Source: Acestrorhynchus altus
Lineage: Eukaryota; Chordata; Actinopteri; Characiformes; Acestrorhynchidae
Assembly (NCBI GenBank): GCA_034509495.1
Contig: CM067507.1
Span: 30,873,892-30,937,891 of the forward strand
DNA: 64,000 bases
Direction of reading: 5' to 3'
The position numbers were made by a program, and so were the translations under genes. The notes under the pieces are model-generated. The model worked only from the letters and a program-made list of their open reading frames with translations. It did not search any database and was not told where the DNA came from. The first letter of the stretch is position 1, and each line of letters begins with the position of its first letter. Positions 62,351-64,000 of this stretch are shown in pieces.

Positions 62351-64000
62351 TATGTGTTCATGTATTTGATGCTTTTCTGGCACAGAATGAACAATTCTTA
62401 CACGCAAATGTCTGCAGCTGTTTAGAAATGGCTGGTGAAAAAAATGTGCAATCCTTCTCAGAGCTGCACTGACCGCACTTTGGACTTTCCCTTTCGACTG
62501 TGTTTCTTAATCTAATGCAAATCTAAGGTCTAATGTTTTACAGCCTAGAATCTAATAAATCTAAAACCACTTAATGTGGCTCAGAGAAGCTATCAGCTGT
62601 AGTCTATCAGGAAGTTAAGGGGCCTTGGCTTTGACCAATTAAAACTAATTTTAGGACTTTTCAGCAGCACTGAGTATTAAAACTGCATTATGTTTAGACA
62701 AAATAAGACCAAACGGCCATAACATTCATGTCCACATTGAGTGAATATAAACCTCTGACCACTTTTGACTGCAACAATCCTTTGCTTTTTTGTTGGTTTT
62801 GCTGCAATTTTATTATTTTTCCCTGCAAAGCACACATACATATTTAAACACCCAATTAAGCAACCAATCAGTCCCAGATTTTGGATATGGGTGTATTTGC
62901 CAACCTACTTCCATACATTATTGCCACAACCCTAAAAACACCCCAGCGTGATAAGGACTTTGTGTATTTTCTGTTACTAACACATAACCCTTTGCAAATA
63001 GGGAGCACAGGTAGCTCGACCCAAGCAAAAATGTGGTTTCCTACCTAATGACAAATATGGGCACTTACCTACTCCACCCAACCATACAGCACCTTATAAG
63101 CGGGTGTCGTCTAAGCCAGCACCGGGAAATGAACCACTTCCATTCACGTCTGAGAAAGCTAAAAAGCTAATAAGTCACTGTAATGGGATTTCATAGGCAA
63201 TGGATTCACTCCCCCAGAACTAAAGAGTGATTCCAAGGCTAGACTTTGAGGCAAGCTCTCCAACGCCCCAATTTCCTGCCGGGCTACAGTGAAGTCAGGG
63301 AGGGAATAAAATGTAATCACAAGTCATTTAGGAGGATGAGAGGTCTGAAGAGGCCAAACCCCAATTAGACCCCTCCAGCCTGGGCAAGAGAAGGGTGCAG
63401 CCAAGGAAGAAGTCAGGGAGGACAGAGCAGAGAGTTTATAAGTGAAAAGTCGAGCAAATTCTAAAGTTCTACCAGCGAATACGAGCGCTTCATTTACACA
63501 TTAATGTTCCCGATATCATGTGGGTGTCTCTTTGTGACAGGGCCACAGGGACCAGCAGAGTGGGAACACGAATCAGATCTTCACCTTCGTTTGCATCCAT
63601 GGAGCAGTGTGGCATGGAAAAGCGAGCAGCTTTGTAGTGTGCTCTTTGAATTAGGCAGCTTGAGTTGTGCAGTGTGGGCTGAATGCTGATGACTGGGTGA
63701 CATCGCTAATGATCCCACACGCCTCCGTAGAAGAGAAGCTCTGGAGAGAAGTGCAGAACTTTCCCCTGACTTCAGCGTGTCAGGGTGCAATGCAGGGCTA
63801 CAGCTGAAGAACCTGCAGGTGATCAGGGGGAATGATGTATGATCTGTGATCACACTACATCAACACGCTGTTTCACACAGATTAAAATATGTGGAGAAGG
63901 AGTGGTGCTGATGCATTCCCAACACAGCAGGAAGTTCCCTATGAGTCAGGCAGTGTCTTTAACTCTTTAATAGATATTTACTCAAGCTCTCAATCTCTAT

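Larger units (their letters stand above)
46793..64000 (-). other. pard3: upstream pard3 intron, incomplete
   Basis: At least 17.2 kb with no recognised exon. I looked for the mammalian peptide that precedes the MPLHVRR exon (SEIEVTPSVLRA-like, ending phase 1) and for N-terminal-domain sequence at donor-like sites, and found neither. Repeats are listed separately. Stretches with nothing recognised include 49430-50200, 50800-52500, 55150-56480, 57640-59250, 60850-61780 and 62360-63050. Confidence 0.7.

Noticed and set aside
1..64000. tRNA, rRNA or other structural RNA genes
   Set aside because: Only tRNA-like heads of SINEs were seen; none has an intact cloverleaf context that I could support.

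Overview
This is vertebrate genomic DNA, almost certainly from a ray-finned fish. It has a spliced gene with GT-AG introns, very dense microsatellites (CA/GT, GA/CT, AAT/ATT, AT, GGAT), tRNA-derived SINEs, non-LTR retrotransposon tails, a decayed Tc1/mariner copy and MITE-like repeats. Several repeat types resemble ones I associate with otophysan fishes (characins, catfishes). That placement is recalled, not searched, so it is tentative. No bacterial, phage, CRISPR or operon-like feature is present.

One protein-coding gene is supported. Six exons on the minus strand encode part of the cell-polarity scaffold Par-3 (pard3). In transcript order they are 46792-46626, 42067-41930, 12888-12791, 12065-11982, 5313-5188 and 744-230. 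All have canonical splice sites and their phases join without a break, giving 1,128 nt (375 complete codons). They cover the segment starting at the RRSSDPAL 14-3-3-type site, the linker, all of PDZ1, a long Pro/Gly-rich linker and the first residues of PDZ2. The N-terminal oligomerisation domain lies upstream, beyond 64000, or was missed. PDZ2, PDZ3, the aPKC-binding region and the C-terminus lie beyond position 1.

Layout: 1-229 is intron after the last visible exon; 745-5187, 5314-11981, 12066-12790, 12889-41929 and 42068-46625 are introns of about 4.4, 6.7, 0.7, 29.0 and 4.6 kb; 46793-64000 is at least 17.2 kb of upstream intron. Intronic content is mostly repeats: four copies of one plus-strand SINE family, about eight pieces of one MITE-like family, two copies each of three other retroelement families, and five degenerate minisatellite fields. 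Several non-repetitive stretches read like candidate conserved noncoding sequence.

I found no evidence of a novel multi-gene system. The most checkable oddities are a (TG)n tract just upstream of a Par-3 3' splice site, an expanded Pro/Gly linker in Par-3, a 24-bp tandem repeat forming back-to-back heat-shock-element modules, and a degenerate minisatellite split by a retroelement.
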